Assembly: GCA_024685005.1 (NCBI GenBank)
Contig: JAIKWF010000012.1
Coordinates: forward strand, 62,001-126,000
Source: Lachnospiraceae bacterium
GTDB lineage: Bacteria; Bacillota; Clostridia; Lachnospirales; Lachnospiraceae
DNA: 64,000 nucleotides
Direction: 5' to 3'
Positions within the stretch are counted from its first letter, which is position 1; the number at the start of each line of letters is the position of its first letter. The notes beneath the pieces were generated by a model, which saw nothing but the letters and a program-made list of their open reading frames with translations, made no database searches and was not told where the DNA came from. Shown piece after piece: positions 51,227 to 59,770 of the stretch. The position numbers and the translations under genes were made by a program.

Positions 51227-52210
51227 TCACTCATACAGCTTATCTTTTACGCTGCCCCGCCATTTTACCTTTGCATTGATCTTAACCGGGCCGCTGCGGC
51301 TGTCATTCTTCATTCCTTCGATAAGGTACTGGGCGGCGATATATCCTCTCTCGTAATTGGGGATGCTCACCGTGGTAAGTCCCATGGGACCTGCCAGCAT
51401 ACAGTCATCAAAGCCCGTTACCGCCACATCCTCCGGCACTCGGTATCCCGCCTCATTCAATGCTTTCATGGCTCCGATGGCCATCAGATCATTGGCACAG
51501 ACGATGCAATCCGGCAGGTTTCCGCTCAGTGCCATCATTCTGGTGATCATGTACCCGGATTTTTGCCGGTAATCTCCTGTGTGATACCGCTCCGACGGAA
51601 AGCGGATGCGGTTTTTTTCCAGGACATCCGTAAAAGCTCCGTACCGTTCCATGTTGTCATCGGTCTTCTCCGGTCCGCCGATAAAATCAAATCTCCGATA
51701 GCCGCGTCTTACCAGCCCCCGGGTCAGCTCAGCCATTGCATCGTAATTATTGATCAAAATTCCCTTGATATAAGGGTGTTCCACGTACCGGTCCAGGGTA
51801 ATGATGGGATATTCTTTGCAGGCAACAGACCGCAGGAGGCTGTTATTCATAGCCATGTCCAGTATGATGCATCCGTTGGTCAGGCCGCTTTTCATGAACT
51901 TTTCGCAGGAGACCCTGGTGCAGATCATCAGATCGTATCCGTGCTCACGAACGTAGGAGTTTACTCCGTTTATGATCTCTAAGTAAAAATTCCTGTCAAA
52001 ATCACTGAAATTAAACAGAATGGTTTTTATGCCGCCGTTGCCGCTGCTCTCTTCCTGATTGATAGCAGCATGAGCGTAACCATGCTCTTTGCACAGATCC
52101 AGTATTTTTTTCCGGGTGGCATCTCCCACATTTTTTTTGCCGTTCAGCGCATTGGATACGGTTGCTACAGAAACGCCGGCCATCTGCGCGATGTCTTTGA
52201 TCCCGATCAT
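51227..52210 (-). CDS. LacI-family transcriptional regulator
   Basis: The N-terminal helix-turn-helix reads IKDIAQMAGVSVATVSNALNGKKNVGDATRKKI, the diagnostic LacI-type head, and the hinge precedes a periplasmic-binding-like effector domain (VNSYVREHGYDLMICTR, DDCMLAGPMGLTTVSIP). Length, 327 residues, is normal. It has GGAGGA upstream. Encoded immediately ahead of the sugar importer and GH65 operon, it probably controls that operon in response to the imported sugar. It has its own terminator. Confidence 0.95.
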   Translation of the reverse strand: MIGIKDIAQMAGVSVATVSNALNGKKNVGDATRKKILDLCKEHGYAHAAINQEESSGNGGIKTILFNFSDFDRNFYLEIINGVNSYVREHGYDLMICTRVSCEKFMKSGLTNGCIILDMAMNNSLLRSVACKEYPIITLDRYVEHPYIKGILINNYDAMAELTRGLVRRGYRRFDFIGGPEKTDDNMERYGAFTDVLEKNRIRFPSERYHTGDYRQKSGYMITRMMALSGNLPDCIVCANDLMAIGAMKALNEAGYRVPEDVAVTGFDDCMLAGPMGLTTVSIPNYERGYIAAQYLIEGMKNDSRSGPVKINAKVKWRGSVKDKLYE

Positions 52211-52241
52211 CTACTGTCCTCCGATCCGTCCTTTTTTCGGA

Positions 52242-53048
52242 TCATTCGTCTTCGGGTTGAATATCGATTGCTCCTTTTTCCTTGCCGAGGATCTGCATCA
52301 CCGTGCGGATGCTTTCATTGTCGATCCCCGTATTCTCGGAAAGTTCCGATACGGTAACTTTTCTTCCCAGCTCTTCGGAAAGGCTTGTGGCGGCCTCTGC
52401 CACCTGATTTACCATATCCGCCATTTTTTCGTCTTCTTCCTTAACGGACATATGGCCCCGTACCATTTCCTCCAAGGCATCCATCATTCTGGTGCCGAAA
52501 AAGCTCTCTGCCTGGGAGTGAAGTTCTTCTATGGGCAATGTTTCATCCAGATAGCTTTCCATGGACAACACCGCTTCTGTCAGGGCAAGATTCGCTTCTC
52601 CGATCAAATCTTCCATACAGGGGCCCTGTCCGGCGTAGGTTCTGGCAAGATCCGCCGCCATGGGAAGGAACTGTTCCAGCACCTGTCCCCCTGCTGCCTT
52701 ATCTCCGGCAACGGCATCCCTGATGCGGATCCCCAGCGCATCTTTTGAAAGAGGCACGATTGCCTCCAGTTCTTCTCTGTATTGTTTGATGTAATCCCGA
52801 TCCGCCGGATCAAAGGAAAACTCTTCTTCCACCGCTTTGGCAGCCAGGATCTCGTCTTTCTCATCCTCTCCGCTGTAGACGGTTACTTCTTTTGCTTTAA
52901 AATAGGCCAGCAGTATTTCCCTGTGTTTTTCGTCTCCGGCCACATCGCCGAAGATTTCTTCGATCTGGGAAAGCTGCAGGGTATTGTGATTTCGACGGGC
53001 CAGATCCAGGGCTTTTTGCAGGCCGGCCTCGAATTCTTTCTGTTCCAT
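52242..53048 (-). CDS. Sigma-70-like protein lacking region 4
   Basis: The C-terminal half resembles sigma factors. AAGGQVLEQFLPMAADLARTYAGQGPCMEDLIGEANLALTEAV follows the region 2.1-2.2 pattern in which core RNA polymerase is bound. VTVSELSENTGIDNESIRTVMQIL matches region 3 (helix-turn-helix of the ELAEETG type). Region 4, which reads the -35 box, is missing because the protein stops after EKGAIDIQPEDE. Residues 1-110 are acidic, perhaps a region 1-like part. It could act as an accessory or anti-promoter factor, or be a decaying sigma gene. The ATG at 53048 has AAGGA upstream. Length is 268 residues. Confidence 0.65.
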   Translation of the reverse strand: MEQKEFEAGLQKALDLARRNHNTLQLSQIEEIFGDVAGDEKHREILLAYFKAKEVTVYSGEDEKDEILAAKAVEEEFSFDPADRDYIKQYREELEAIVPLSKDALGIRIRDAVAGDKAAGGQVLEQFLPMAADLARTYAGQGPCMEDLIGEANLALTEAVLSMESYLDETLPIEELHSQAESFFGTRMMDALEEMVRGHMSVKEEDEKMADMVNQVAEAATSLSEELGRKVTVSELSENTGIDNESIRTVMQILGKEKGAIDIQPEDE

Positions 53049-53113
53049 ATGTGGGGTCCTTTCACAATCATGTTTACCGTGTTGTTGTGTGTATCCGCAG
53101 CGGTCTCCTCGGT

Positions 53114-53354
53114 CAGGGCTTTCGAACCTCCGACGAGCTGCGCTCGAGAGTCGGTTTGGAAGCCCTGTTCCTCGGCGCCCGCTGCTGGGTTTATGTCATT
53201 ATTTCATGATACGTACTCCCGTATCCTGTTGTATCGATATTACTATATCTCCGACGAGTTTCACTTGGTGAACGTGTCCCGATATTCCAATGAGCGGCGC
53301 TCGAGAGTCTCCCGGAAATCCTGATCCTCGGCGCCCGCTGCCGGGTTTATGTCA
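53114..53354. repeat. Tandem structured repeat, candidate non-coding RNA element (311-bp gap between genes)
   Basis: Two related units lie in the gap 53049-53359, 53135-53198 and 53292-53354. They share GAGC-N3-GCTCGAGAGTC and a later TCCTCGGCGCCCGCTGC-GGGTTTATGTCA block. In the first, CAGGGCTT (53114-53121) pairs with AAGCCCTG (53160-53167) around CCGAC/GTCGG and CGAGC/GCTCG hairpins. In the second, a different pair, GATaTTCC (53281-53288) with GGAAaTC (53314-53320), takes the same place, so pairing is kept while sequence changes. Strand of transcription is unknown. I see no promoter or convincing ORF here. Confidence 0.5.
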
Positions 53355-53359
53355 AGCTC

Positions 53360-54286
53360 TCACTCCACGTGTTTGTGGGTGTAGATATGATCCTGGCAGT
53401 ATTCGTAGTTTCCGTTGCATTTGCTGCAGAAGCGGAATTCCAGATCCGGAAATTGTTTTTCGGTTCTTCCGCAAATGGCGCACTTATGCTTGGAGGGGCT
53501 TGTGGCAGGGCGTATCTGCTGCTCGAATTTTCTCTGTCTTTTGATCTGCGAGGGTGTCCTGAAGGAGGATCTCGTGGTCACGAAGAACAGTATAAATGCC
53601 AGCAGTGAGAATACGATGGCCACTGCTTTTCCCGCAAAGAAGCACTTTGCGAAGGCATCTTTCGATCCAATGGCGTTTACGATGTTCTGGAGGAAATCAA
53701 ATCCCAGCATGATGGCGTATATGATTCCCAGTATTTTGATCTTAATGGGGATCACATACATGACCAGTACCCGCACTTCCGGGAAGGTTGCCGCAAAAGC
53801 CAGTGTAATGGACATACAGACGTAGTAGGTGGAGAATCCGTGGGCGATATAGGCCCATTCGTCCGCAATGCTTGTGACGTATCCGTTGCCCACGGAATCA
53901 GCCAGTGCTGCAGCTATGGGCGGTGCCTGGCACACCAGGTAAAACAGGATCGCTCCCAAAACGGTCATCAGCATTCCGCCGATAAGATACACATTATATC
54001 GGAAGGTTCCCCAGGTTCTCTCCAGGGTGGATCCTATGGAGAAATAAAAATACAGCATGATCAGTGTAAAGATGCTCATACCCGACGGCGGGATCACCAG
54101 CCAGGTCACGAGGCGCCATACCTGTCCGTGAAAGACCTGATACATGTCCAGGGTCAGATTTGTCTGAAATTCAGGGTTTATCATCTGAATCAGATAGCCG
54201 AAGGCATAACAGATGATCAGATACAGTGTTACATTGGGAATCGCATATTTCCCGAATTTTCGTTCCAGTTTGCTAAGCCAGCTCAT
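53360..54286 (-). CDS. Rhomboid-like membrane protein with C-terminal zinc ribbon, catalytic site not evident
   Basis: Six hydrophobic helices occupy residues 18-235. The stretch FHGQVWRLVTWLVIPPSG is the rhomboid/Der1-type signature after the first helix. No GxSG serine motif is seen; the place expected for it reads STYYVCMSITLAFAATFP, so this looks like a pseudo-rhomboid. Residues 265-300 carry a zinc ribbon (CAICGRTEKQF... RFCSKCNGNYEYC) and a His-rich tail. Function is unknown; other pseudo-rhomboids act as chaperones or quality-control factors. The ATG at 54286 has an AAAAGG-rich upstream. Its promoter is divergent from that of the activase gene. Confidence 0.75.
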   Translation of the reverse strand: MSWLSKLERKFGKYAIPNVTLYLIICYAFGYLIQMINPEFQTNLTLDMYQVFHGQVWRLVTWLVIPPSGMSIFTLIMLYFYFSIGSTLERTWGTFRYNVYLIGGMLMTVLGAILFYLVCQAPPIAAALADSVGNGYVTSIADEWAYIAHGFSTYYVCMSITLAFAATFPEVRVLVMYVIPIKIKILGIIYAIMLGFDFLQNIVNAIGSKDAFAKCFFAGKAVAIVFSLLAFILFFVTTRSSFRTPSQIKRQRKFEQQIRPATSPSKHKCAICGRTEKQFPDLEFRFCSKCNGNYEYCQDHIYTHKHVE

Positions 54287-54326
54287 ACTTTTTCCCTTTT
54301 CCTTTTATAAAATCGCTTTAAGCTGT

Positions 54327-54355
54327 AGTATACACTTTCTTAGGGCGTTTGACAA
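54327..54355 (-). promoter_or_regulatory. Sigma-70-type promoter of the rhomboid-like gene
   Basis: Minus strand: -35 TTGTCA at 54355-54350, 17-bp spacer, -10 TATACT at 54332-54327, 41 bp before the start codon. Five of six bases match in both boxes. Its -35 lies only 4 bp from that of the divergent plus-strand promoter. Confidence 0.65.
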
Positions 54356-54359
54356 ATGT

Positions 54360-54388
54360 TTGCACTTTTGAGTTTCATATATTATAAT
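54360..54388 (+). promoter_or_regulatory. Sigma-70-type promoter of the activase gene
   Basis: -35 TTGCAC at 54360-54365, 17-bp spacer, perfect -10 TATAAT at 54383-54388. The activase ATG is at 54431 with GAGGT about 11 bases upstream. Confidence 0.65.
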
Positions 54389-54430
54389 TGTTTGGTGTGT
54401 CAATTGAATTATGAAGAGGTATTCTTTACT

Positions 54431-57400
54431 ATGAGCAATAAAACCGACTGTATTTACAGAGTTGGAATTGATATTGGTTCCACTACAGTTAAAATCGCAT
54501 TTTTGGATGAGCAGGATCAGCTTGTCTTTTCTGATTATAAAAGGCACTTTGCCAACATCCGCGAAACCCTGCTGGATCTGTTTGCTTTGGCAAAGGAGCA
54601 GCTTGGAGATGTATCCATCCGCCCCATGATCACAGGTTCCGGCGGGTTAGCACTGGCAAATTATCTGGACGTTCCTTTTACCCAGGAAGTGATCGCGGTT
54701 TCCACCGCTTTGAAAAAAGCCTGTCCCAAGACGGATGTAGCCATTGAGCTGGGCGGCGAGGATGCCAAGATCATTTATTTTGAGCACGGTAATGTGGAAC
54801 AGCGTATGAACGGAATCTGTGCCGGCGGTACAGGCTCTTTTATTGACCAGATGGCTTCCCTGCTGCAGACTGATGCACCCGGACTGAATGAGTATGCCAA
54901 AAGCTATCAGTCCCTTTATACCATTGCTGCCCGCTGCGGCGTGTTTGCCAAAACGGACATCCAGCCCTTGATCAACGACGGCGCCACCAAAGAGGATCTT
55001 TCCGCCTCTATCTTTCAGGCAGTTGTAAACCAGACCATCTCCGGTCTTGCCTGCGGAAAGCCCATCCGCGGCCATGTTGCATTCTTAGGCGGTCCTTTGC
55101 ACTTTTTATCCGAACTGAAGGCTGCCTTTATCCGGACACTGAAGCTGGATGATGAGCACGCCATCACACCGGAGCATTCCCATCTCTTTGCAGCCATGGG
55201 TTCTGCTTTGAATGTAAACGATTCCTGCAGAGTGGTTGCTCTTGAAAAGATGCTTCTCTTACTGGAAAATGAGATCCACATTGCATTTGAAGTAGAGCGT
55301 CTTGCCCCTCTGTTTTCTTCCCAGACGGAATATGAACTGTTCCAGACCAGACATAAACAGCATAAAGTCCGCACCAGGAAACTTTCCGAATACCGTGGCA
55401 ATGCTTATCTTGGTATCGATGCGGGATCTACCACCACGAAGATCGCTCTCATCGGCGAGGACGGCAGTCTCCTGCATTCCTTCTATTCCGGCAATAACGG
55501 AAGCCCGCTTAAGACTGCCATTGCGGCTCTTGATGAGATCTACTCTCTTCTGCCGGAAGGTGTTACCATTCGTCACTCCTGCTCTACCGGATACGGTGAA
55601 GCACTGATGAAGGCTGCCTTTTTACTGGATGAAGGAGAAGTGGAGACCGTTGCCCATTACTATGCGGCTGCCTTTTTCTCTCCGGATGTAGACTGCATCC
55701 TGGATATCGGCGGTCAGGATATGAAATGTATCAAGATCAAAAACGGCAGTGTGGATTCCGTTCTTCTGAACGAAGCCTGCTCTTCCGGCTGCGGTTCCTT
55801 TATCGAAACCTTTGCCAATTCTTTGAATTACGATGTCAGAGACTTTGCTTCGGAGGCTCTTTTTGCCCAGCATCCCATTGATCTGGGAACCCGCTGTACC
55901 GTATTTATGAATTCCAAGGTAAAACAGGCTCAAAAGGAAGGCGCCAGCGTTGCTGACATTTCCGCCGGTCTTGCCTATTCCGTTATCAAAAACGCCCTCT
56001 TTAAGGTGATCAAGGTATCCGATGCCGCATCTTTGGGTAAAAAGATCGTGGTACAGGGCGGAACCTTTTACAATGATGCGGTTCTGCGTTCCTTCGAGAT
56101 CATCGCAGGCTGCGAAGCAGTAAGACCCGATATCGCAGGTATCATGGGTGCTTTCGGTGCGGCGCTCATCGCCAAAGACCGCTATCATGAAAAAGAAGTG
56201 GTCAGCACGGATGAAGTGATCTCCACCATGCTTTCCCATGAAAGACTGCAGGCTTTGGAGTTTACCACCCGCATGGCCAAGTGTCAGGGATGTACCAACA
56301 ATTGCCGTCTTACCATCAACCAGTTCACCGGCGGCAGACAGTATATCTCCGGTAACCGCTGCGAGCGCGGTATCGGCAAAGAAAAGAATAAAAAGAACAT
56401 TCCCAATCTGTTTGAATACAAGCTGAAGCGCATTTTTGACTACGCTTCTCTTCCTGCTGATCAGGCACCCAGAGGAAAGGTGGGAATCCCCCGGGTTCTG
56501 AATATGTATGAGAACTATCCCTTCTGGCATACCTTCTTTACCCAGCTGGGCTATCAGGTGGTTCTGTCCCCTGTTTCCACTCATAAGATCTATGAGCTGG
56601 GTATTGAGTCCATTCCCAGCGAGTCGGAATGCTACCCTGCCAAGCTGGCCCACGGTCATGTACAGTGGCTCATCAATCAGGGTGTGGATTTCATTTTTTA
56701 CCCTGCTGTCTTTTACGAGCGTGATGAAGTAAAAGGTGCCGGCAATCACTACAACTGCCCCATCGTTACTTCTTATTCCGAAAATATCAAAAATAATGTT
56801 GAGGAGATCGGCGCAGGAAAAGTTACCCTGTGCAACCCTTTCCTTTCCTTCCGTGACAGGGATCTGATCTATTCCGCCTTGGCTCCGGTATTTCCCGAGA
56901 TTCCCATGCAGGAGCTTCGGGTAGCCATTGCAAAGGGCTGGGATGAACTGGAAAATGCCCGGGAGGATATGAAAAAGAAAGGGGAAGAAACCCTGGAATG
57001 GCTGAAAGAAACAGGCCACCACGGAATCGTGCTTGCCGGTCGTCCCTACCATATCGATCCCGAGATCAATCATGGTATCCCGGAACTGATCACCTCCTAT
57101 GATGTGGCGGTTCTGACCGAGGATTCCATTTCCCATAAGGGCTTTCCCGAGCGGCCCCTGATCGTTTCCGACCAGTGGATGTATCACTCCAGTCTGTACG
57201 CCGCAGCCAGCTACGTGCGCACGGTGGACAATCTGGATCTGATCCAGCTTAACTCCTTCGGATGCGGCCTGGATGCCGTTACCACGGATCAGGTATGCGA
57301 CATTCTTTCGGACAGTAACAAGATCTATACCTGTCTTAAGATCGATGAAGTAAATAACCTGGGTGCAGCAAGGATCCGTGTTCGTTCCCTTTTGGCTGCC

Positions 57401-58711
57401 CTTCGTGTAAAAGCCCGTAAAAAAGAGGAACGGGTGGTTCGTTCCACCGCTTATATCCGTACGGAATTTACGGAAGAAATGCGAAAAGAGTATACCATTC
57501 TCTGTCCGCAGATGTCTCCTTTCCACTTTGACGTGATCGAAGCTGCCTTTTGCAGCGCAGGATACAATCTGGAGGTTCTTCCTACGGACAGCCGTTCCAT
57601 GGTCAATACCGGACTGAAATACGTAAATAACGATGCCTGCTACCCTTCCCTTATTGTGGTGGGTCAGATCATGGATGCCCTTTCCAGCGGCAAATACGAT
57701 CTGAACAAGGTAGCTGTTGTCATCACCCAGACCGGCGGCGGATGCCGTGCCACCAACTACCTCGGCTTCATCCGGCGTGCCCTGATAAAGGCAAATATGG
57801 GACATATCCCCGTGATCTCCTTAAACCTGACCAAAGGCCTTGAGACCAATGAGGGCTTCCATATGAATGCGGATCTTCTCCTGCGCGCTGCCTGCGGCTG
57901 CGTCTTCGGAGATCTGTTCATGCGCTGCGTTTACCGCATGCGTCCCTATGAGCTGACCACCGGCGCCGTTAATGCGGTCCATGAGAAATGGGTGAAAAAA
58001 TGCCGCGAATTTGTTTCCGGAAAGCATTTGAATCTCTTCACCTTCCGGAGCATGTGCAAAAAGATCGTACAGGACTTTGATAAGATTCCCATCAGCGAGG
58101 AGCGCAAGCCCCGGGTAGGTATTGTAGGCGAGATCCTGGTAAAATTCCTTCCCGCCGCCAATAATTATCTGGCAGAGCTGTTGGAGGCTGAGGGCGCTGA
58201 GCCTGTTTGCCCGGATCTGATCGATTTTATGCAATACTGCTTCTACAATCAGATTTATAAAGCAGAACATCTGGGTACGTCCAAAAAGACTGCCCGGACT
58301 TCCAGACTGGGAATCGAATTTGTGGAATTCATTCGCTCCGCTGCTACGGATGCGCTGAAAAAATCCAGACATTTTGATGCTCCCGTGCGGATCGAAAGCC
58401 TGGCTGATTATGCCAAAGACATCGTATCCATCGGTAACCAGACCGGTGAAGGATGGTTCCTGACAGGAGAAATGCTGGAGCTGATCCATTCCGGCGCTTC
58501 CAATATCGTTTGTACACAACCCTTCGGCTGTCTGCCCAACCACGTGGTGGGCAAAGGCGTGATCAAAGAAATCCGCCGCAGACATCCCGATGCCAACATC
58601 GTGGCCATTGACTACGATCCCGGCGCCAGTGAGGTAAATCAGCTGAACCGTATCAAGCTTATGCTCTCCACCGCAAACCGGAATATGGCAGAAAACAAGA
58701 ACAATGCCTGA
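54431..58711 (+). CDS. Giant 2-hydroxyacyl-CoA dehydratase activator/activase with DUF2229 and HgdB-like parts
   Basis: These large proteins are annotated as CoA-substrate-specific enzyme activases; the ATPase part resembles HgdC/BcrD. Two ASKHA ATPase domains are seen: VGIDIGSTTVKIAFLD near residue 11 and YLGIDAGSTTTKIALIG near residue 325. Each has a cluster-binding Cys segment (NGICAGGTGSFIDQM near residue 130 and EACSSGCGSFIETF near residue 448). A CQGCTNNCRL motif near residue 617 precedes a DUF2229-like and HgdB-like C-terminal half. The ATG at 54431 is preferred over an upstream ATG. Length, 1426 residues, is usual. No dehydratase subunits are visible here. Confidence 0.9.
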   Translation: MSNKTDCIYRVGIDIGSTTVKIAFLDEQDQLVFSDYKRHFANIRETLLDLFALAKEQLGDVSIRPMITGSGGLALANYLDVPFTQEVIAVSTALKKACPKTDVAIELGGEDAKIIYFEHGNVEQRMNGICAGGTGSFIDQMASLLQTDAPGLNEYAKSYQSLYTIAARCGVFAKTDIQPLINDGATKEDLSASIFQAVVNQTISGLACGKPIRGHVAFLGGPLHFLSELKAAFIRTLKLDDEHAITPEHSHLFAAMGSALNVNDSCRVVALEKMLLLLENEIHIAFEVERLAPLFSSQTEYELFQTRHKQHKVRTRKLSEYRGNAYLGIDAGSTTTKIALIGEDGSLLHSFYSGNNGSPLKTAIAALDEIYSLLPEGVTIRHSCSTGYGEALMKAAFLLDEGEVETVAHYYAAAFFSPDVDCILDIGGQDMKCIKIKNGSVDSVLLNEACSSGCGSFIETFANSLNYDVRDFASEALFAQHPIDLGTRCTVFMNSKVKQAQKEGASVADISAGLAYSVIKNALFKVIKVSDAASLGKKIVVQGGTFYNDAVLRSFEIIAGCEAVRPDIAGIMGAFGAALIAKDRYHEKEVVSTDEVISTMLSHERLQALEFTTRMAKCQGCTNNCRLTINQFTGGRQYISGNRCERGIGKEKNKKNIPNLFEYKLKRIFDYASLPADQAPRGKVGIPRVLNMYENYPFWHTFFTQLGYQVVLSPVSTHKIYELGIESIPSESECYPAKLAHGHVQWLINQGVDFIFYPAVFYERDEVKGAGNHYNCPIVTSYSENIKNNVEEIGAGKVTLCNPFLSFRDRDLIYSALAPVFPEIPMQELRVAIAKGWDELENAREDMKKKGEETLEWLKETGHHGIVLAGRPYHIDPEINHGIPELITSYDVAVLTEDSISHKGFPERPLIVSDQWMYHSSLYAAASYVRTVDNLDLIQLNSFGCGLDAVTTDQVCDILSDSNKIYTCLKIDEVNNLGAARIRVRSLLAALRVKARKKEERVVRSTAYIRTEFTEEMRKEYTILCPQMSPFHFDVIEAAFCSAGYNLEVLPTDSRSMVNTGLKYVNNDACYPSLIVVGQIMDALSSGKYDLNKVAVVITQTGGGCRATNYLGFIRRALIKANMGHIPVISLNLTKGLETNEGFHMNADLLLRAACGCVFGDLFMRCVYRMRPYELTTGAVNAVHEKWVKKCREFVSGKHLNLFTFRSMCKKIVQDFDKIPISEERKPRVGIVGEILVKFLPAANNYLAELLEAEGAEPVCPDLIDFMQYCFYNQIYKAEHLGTSKKTARTSRLGIEFVEFIRSAATDALKKSRHFDAPVRIESLADYAKDIVSIGNQTGEGWFLTGEMLELIHSGASNIVCTQPFGCLPNHVVGKGVIKEIRRRHPDANIVAIDYDPGASEVNQLNRIKLMLSTANRNMAENKNNA

Positions 58712-58771
58712 TCCGAAGGGATACAACCACGGTAAAAATGATCAATCATTTATGATAAAGGAGGATACCCC

Positions 58772-59644
58772 ATGACCGAATTAAAACCTGTAAAAGAAGG
58801 CAAAGTAAGAGAGATCTATGATAACGGCGATTCCCTGATCATGGTTGCCACAGACCGCATCAGCTGCTTTGATGTGATCCTGCACAACGAGATCGTAAAA
58901 AAAGGCACCGTACTGACCCAGATCTCCAAATTCTGGTTTGACTTTACCAAGGATCTGGTTCCCAACCATATGATCAGCACCGACACCGCTGATATGCCTG
59001 AATTTTTCAGACAGCCCCGCTTTGAAGGAAAGAGCATGAAGTGCAAAAAGCTTACCATGCTTCCCGTAGAGTGCATCGTCAGAGGCTACATCACCGGCAG
59101 CGGCTGGGCAAGCTATCAGAAAAACGGCACTGTCTGCGGCATCACCCTTCCGGAAGGATTAAAGGAATCCGACAAGCTTCCTGAGCCTATCTACACTCCT
59201 TCCACCAAGGCTGAGATCGGTGACCATGATGAAAATATCTCCTATGAGCAGAGTATCGAGCATTTGGAAAAAGAGTTCCCGGGGAAGGGAGAAGAATATG
59301 CGAAAAAGCTTCGTGATCTGACCATTGCCCTTTACAAAAAATGTGCGGATTACGCTGCTACCCGGGGTATCATCATTGCAGATACCAAGTTTGAGTTCGG
59401 TCTGGATGAAGAGGGCAACATCGTACTGGGTGATGAAATGCTCACACCGGATTCCTCCCGTTTCTGGCCTGCTGACTCCTATGAGCCGGGACACGGACAG
59501 CCTTCCTTTGACAAGCAGTTCGCAAGAGACTGGCTGAAGGCAAACGACGGCAATCACGACTGGACTCTTCCCCAGGATGTTGTAGACAAGACCATTGAGA
59601 AGTACCTGCAGGCTTACAAGCTGCTTACCGGTCAGGATCTGTAA
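58772..59644 (+). CDS. purC: Phosphoribosylaminoimidazole-succinocarboxamide synthase
   Basis: PurC couples aspartate to CAIR with ATP in purine synthesis. The sequence has the early GKVREIYDNGDSLIMVATDRISCFDV, VECIVRGYITGSGWASYQKNGTVCGI and the late IADTKFEFGLDEEGNIVLGDEMLTPDSSRFWP, all diagnostic. Length, 290 residues, is the longer SAICAR synthetase form. AAAGGAGGATA precedes the ATG. It is 60 bp after the activase gene, so the two may share a transcript. A large palindrome follows at 59769 that can end it. Confidence 0.97.
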   Translation: MTELKPVKEGKVREIYDNGDSLIMVATDRISCFDVILHNEIVKKGTVLTQISKFWFDFTKDLVPNHMISTDTADMPEFFRQPRFEGKSMKCKKLTMLPVECIVRGYITGSGWASYQKNGTVCGITLPEGLKESDKLPEPIYTPSTKAEIGDHDENISYEQSIEHLEKEFPGKGEEYAKKLRDLTIALYKKCADYAATRGIIIADTKFEFGLDEEGNIVLGDEMLTPDSSRFWPADSYEPGHGQPSFDKQFARDWLKANDGNHDWTLPQDVVDKTIEKYLQAYKLLTGQDL

Positions 59645-59701
59645 AAATCGGCCTTATTGCTGTTTTATGCATACCTGATCAGGGTGGACCTGCGTCTGGC
59701 G

Positions 59702-59770
59702 GCCTGCGGCGGGGTGCCTGTGGCGGGTGCCTGTGGCGGGGTGCCTGTGGCGGGGTGCCTGTGGCGGGGT
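59702..59770. repeat. Five-copy 14-bp tandem repeat
   Basis: Units GCCTGCGGCGGGGT, GCCTGTGGCGGGT (one G short) and three GCCTGTGGCGGGGT run head to tail from 59702 to 59770, G-rich and C-poor. The last overlaps the first two bases of the adjacent palindrome. Apparent ORFs here, Pro/Arg/His-rich, are low-complexity artefacts. Confidence 0.85.

Noticed and set aside
53089..53271. Short frames reading the repeat near 53.1-53.3 kb
   Set aside because: They follow the hairpin repeats, have Arg/Ser/Pro-rich low-complexity products and no ribosome binding site, so the DNA or RNA structure explains the region better.
54356..54430. ATG at 54356 as the activase start
   Set aside because: The codon overlaps the promoter, so it cannot be in the transcript; similarity begins after the ATG at 54431.
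55622..57805. A 727-codon open frame antisense to the activase gene
   Set aside because: It lies wholly inside the conserved activase, has Ala/Gly/His-rich shadow composition, no family motif and no ribosome binding site. The long opening follows from codon bias in the real gene.
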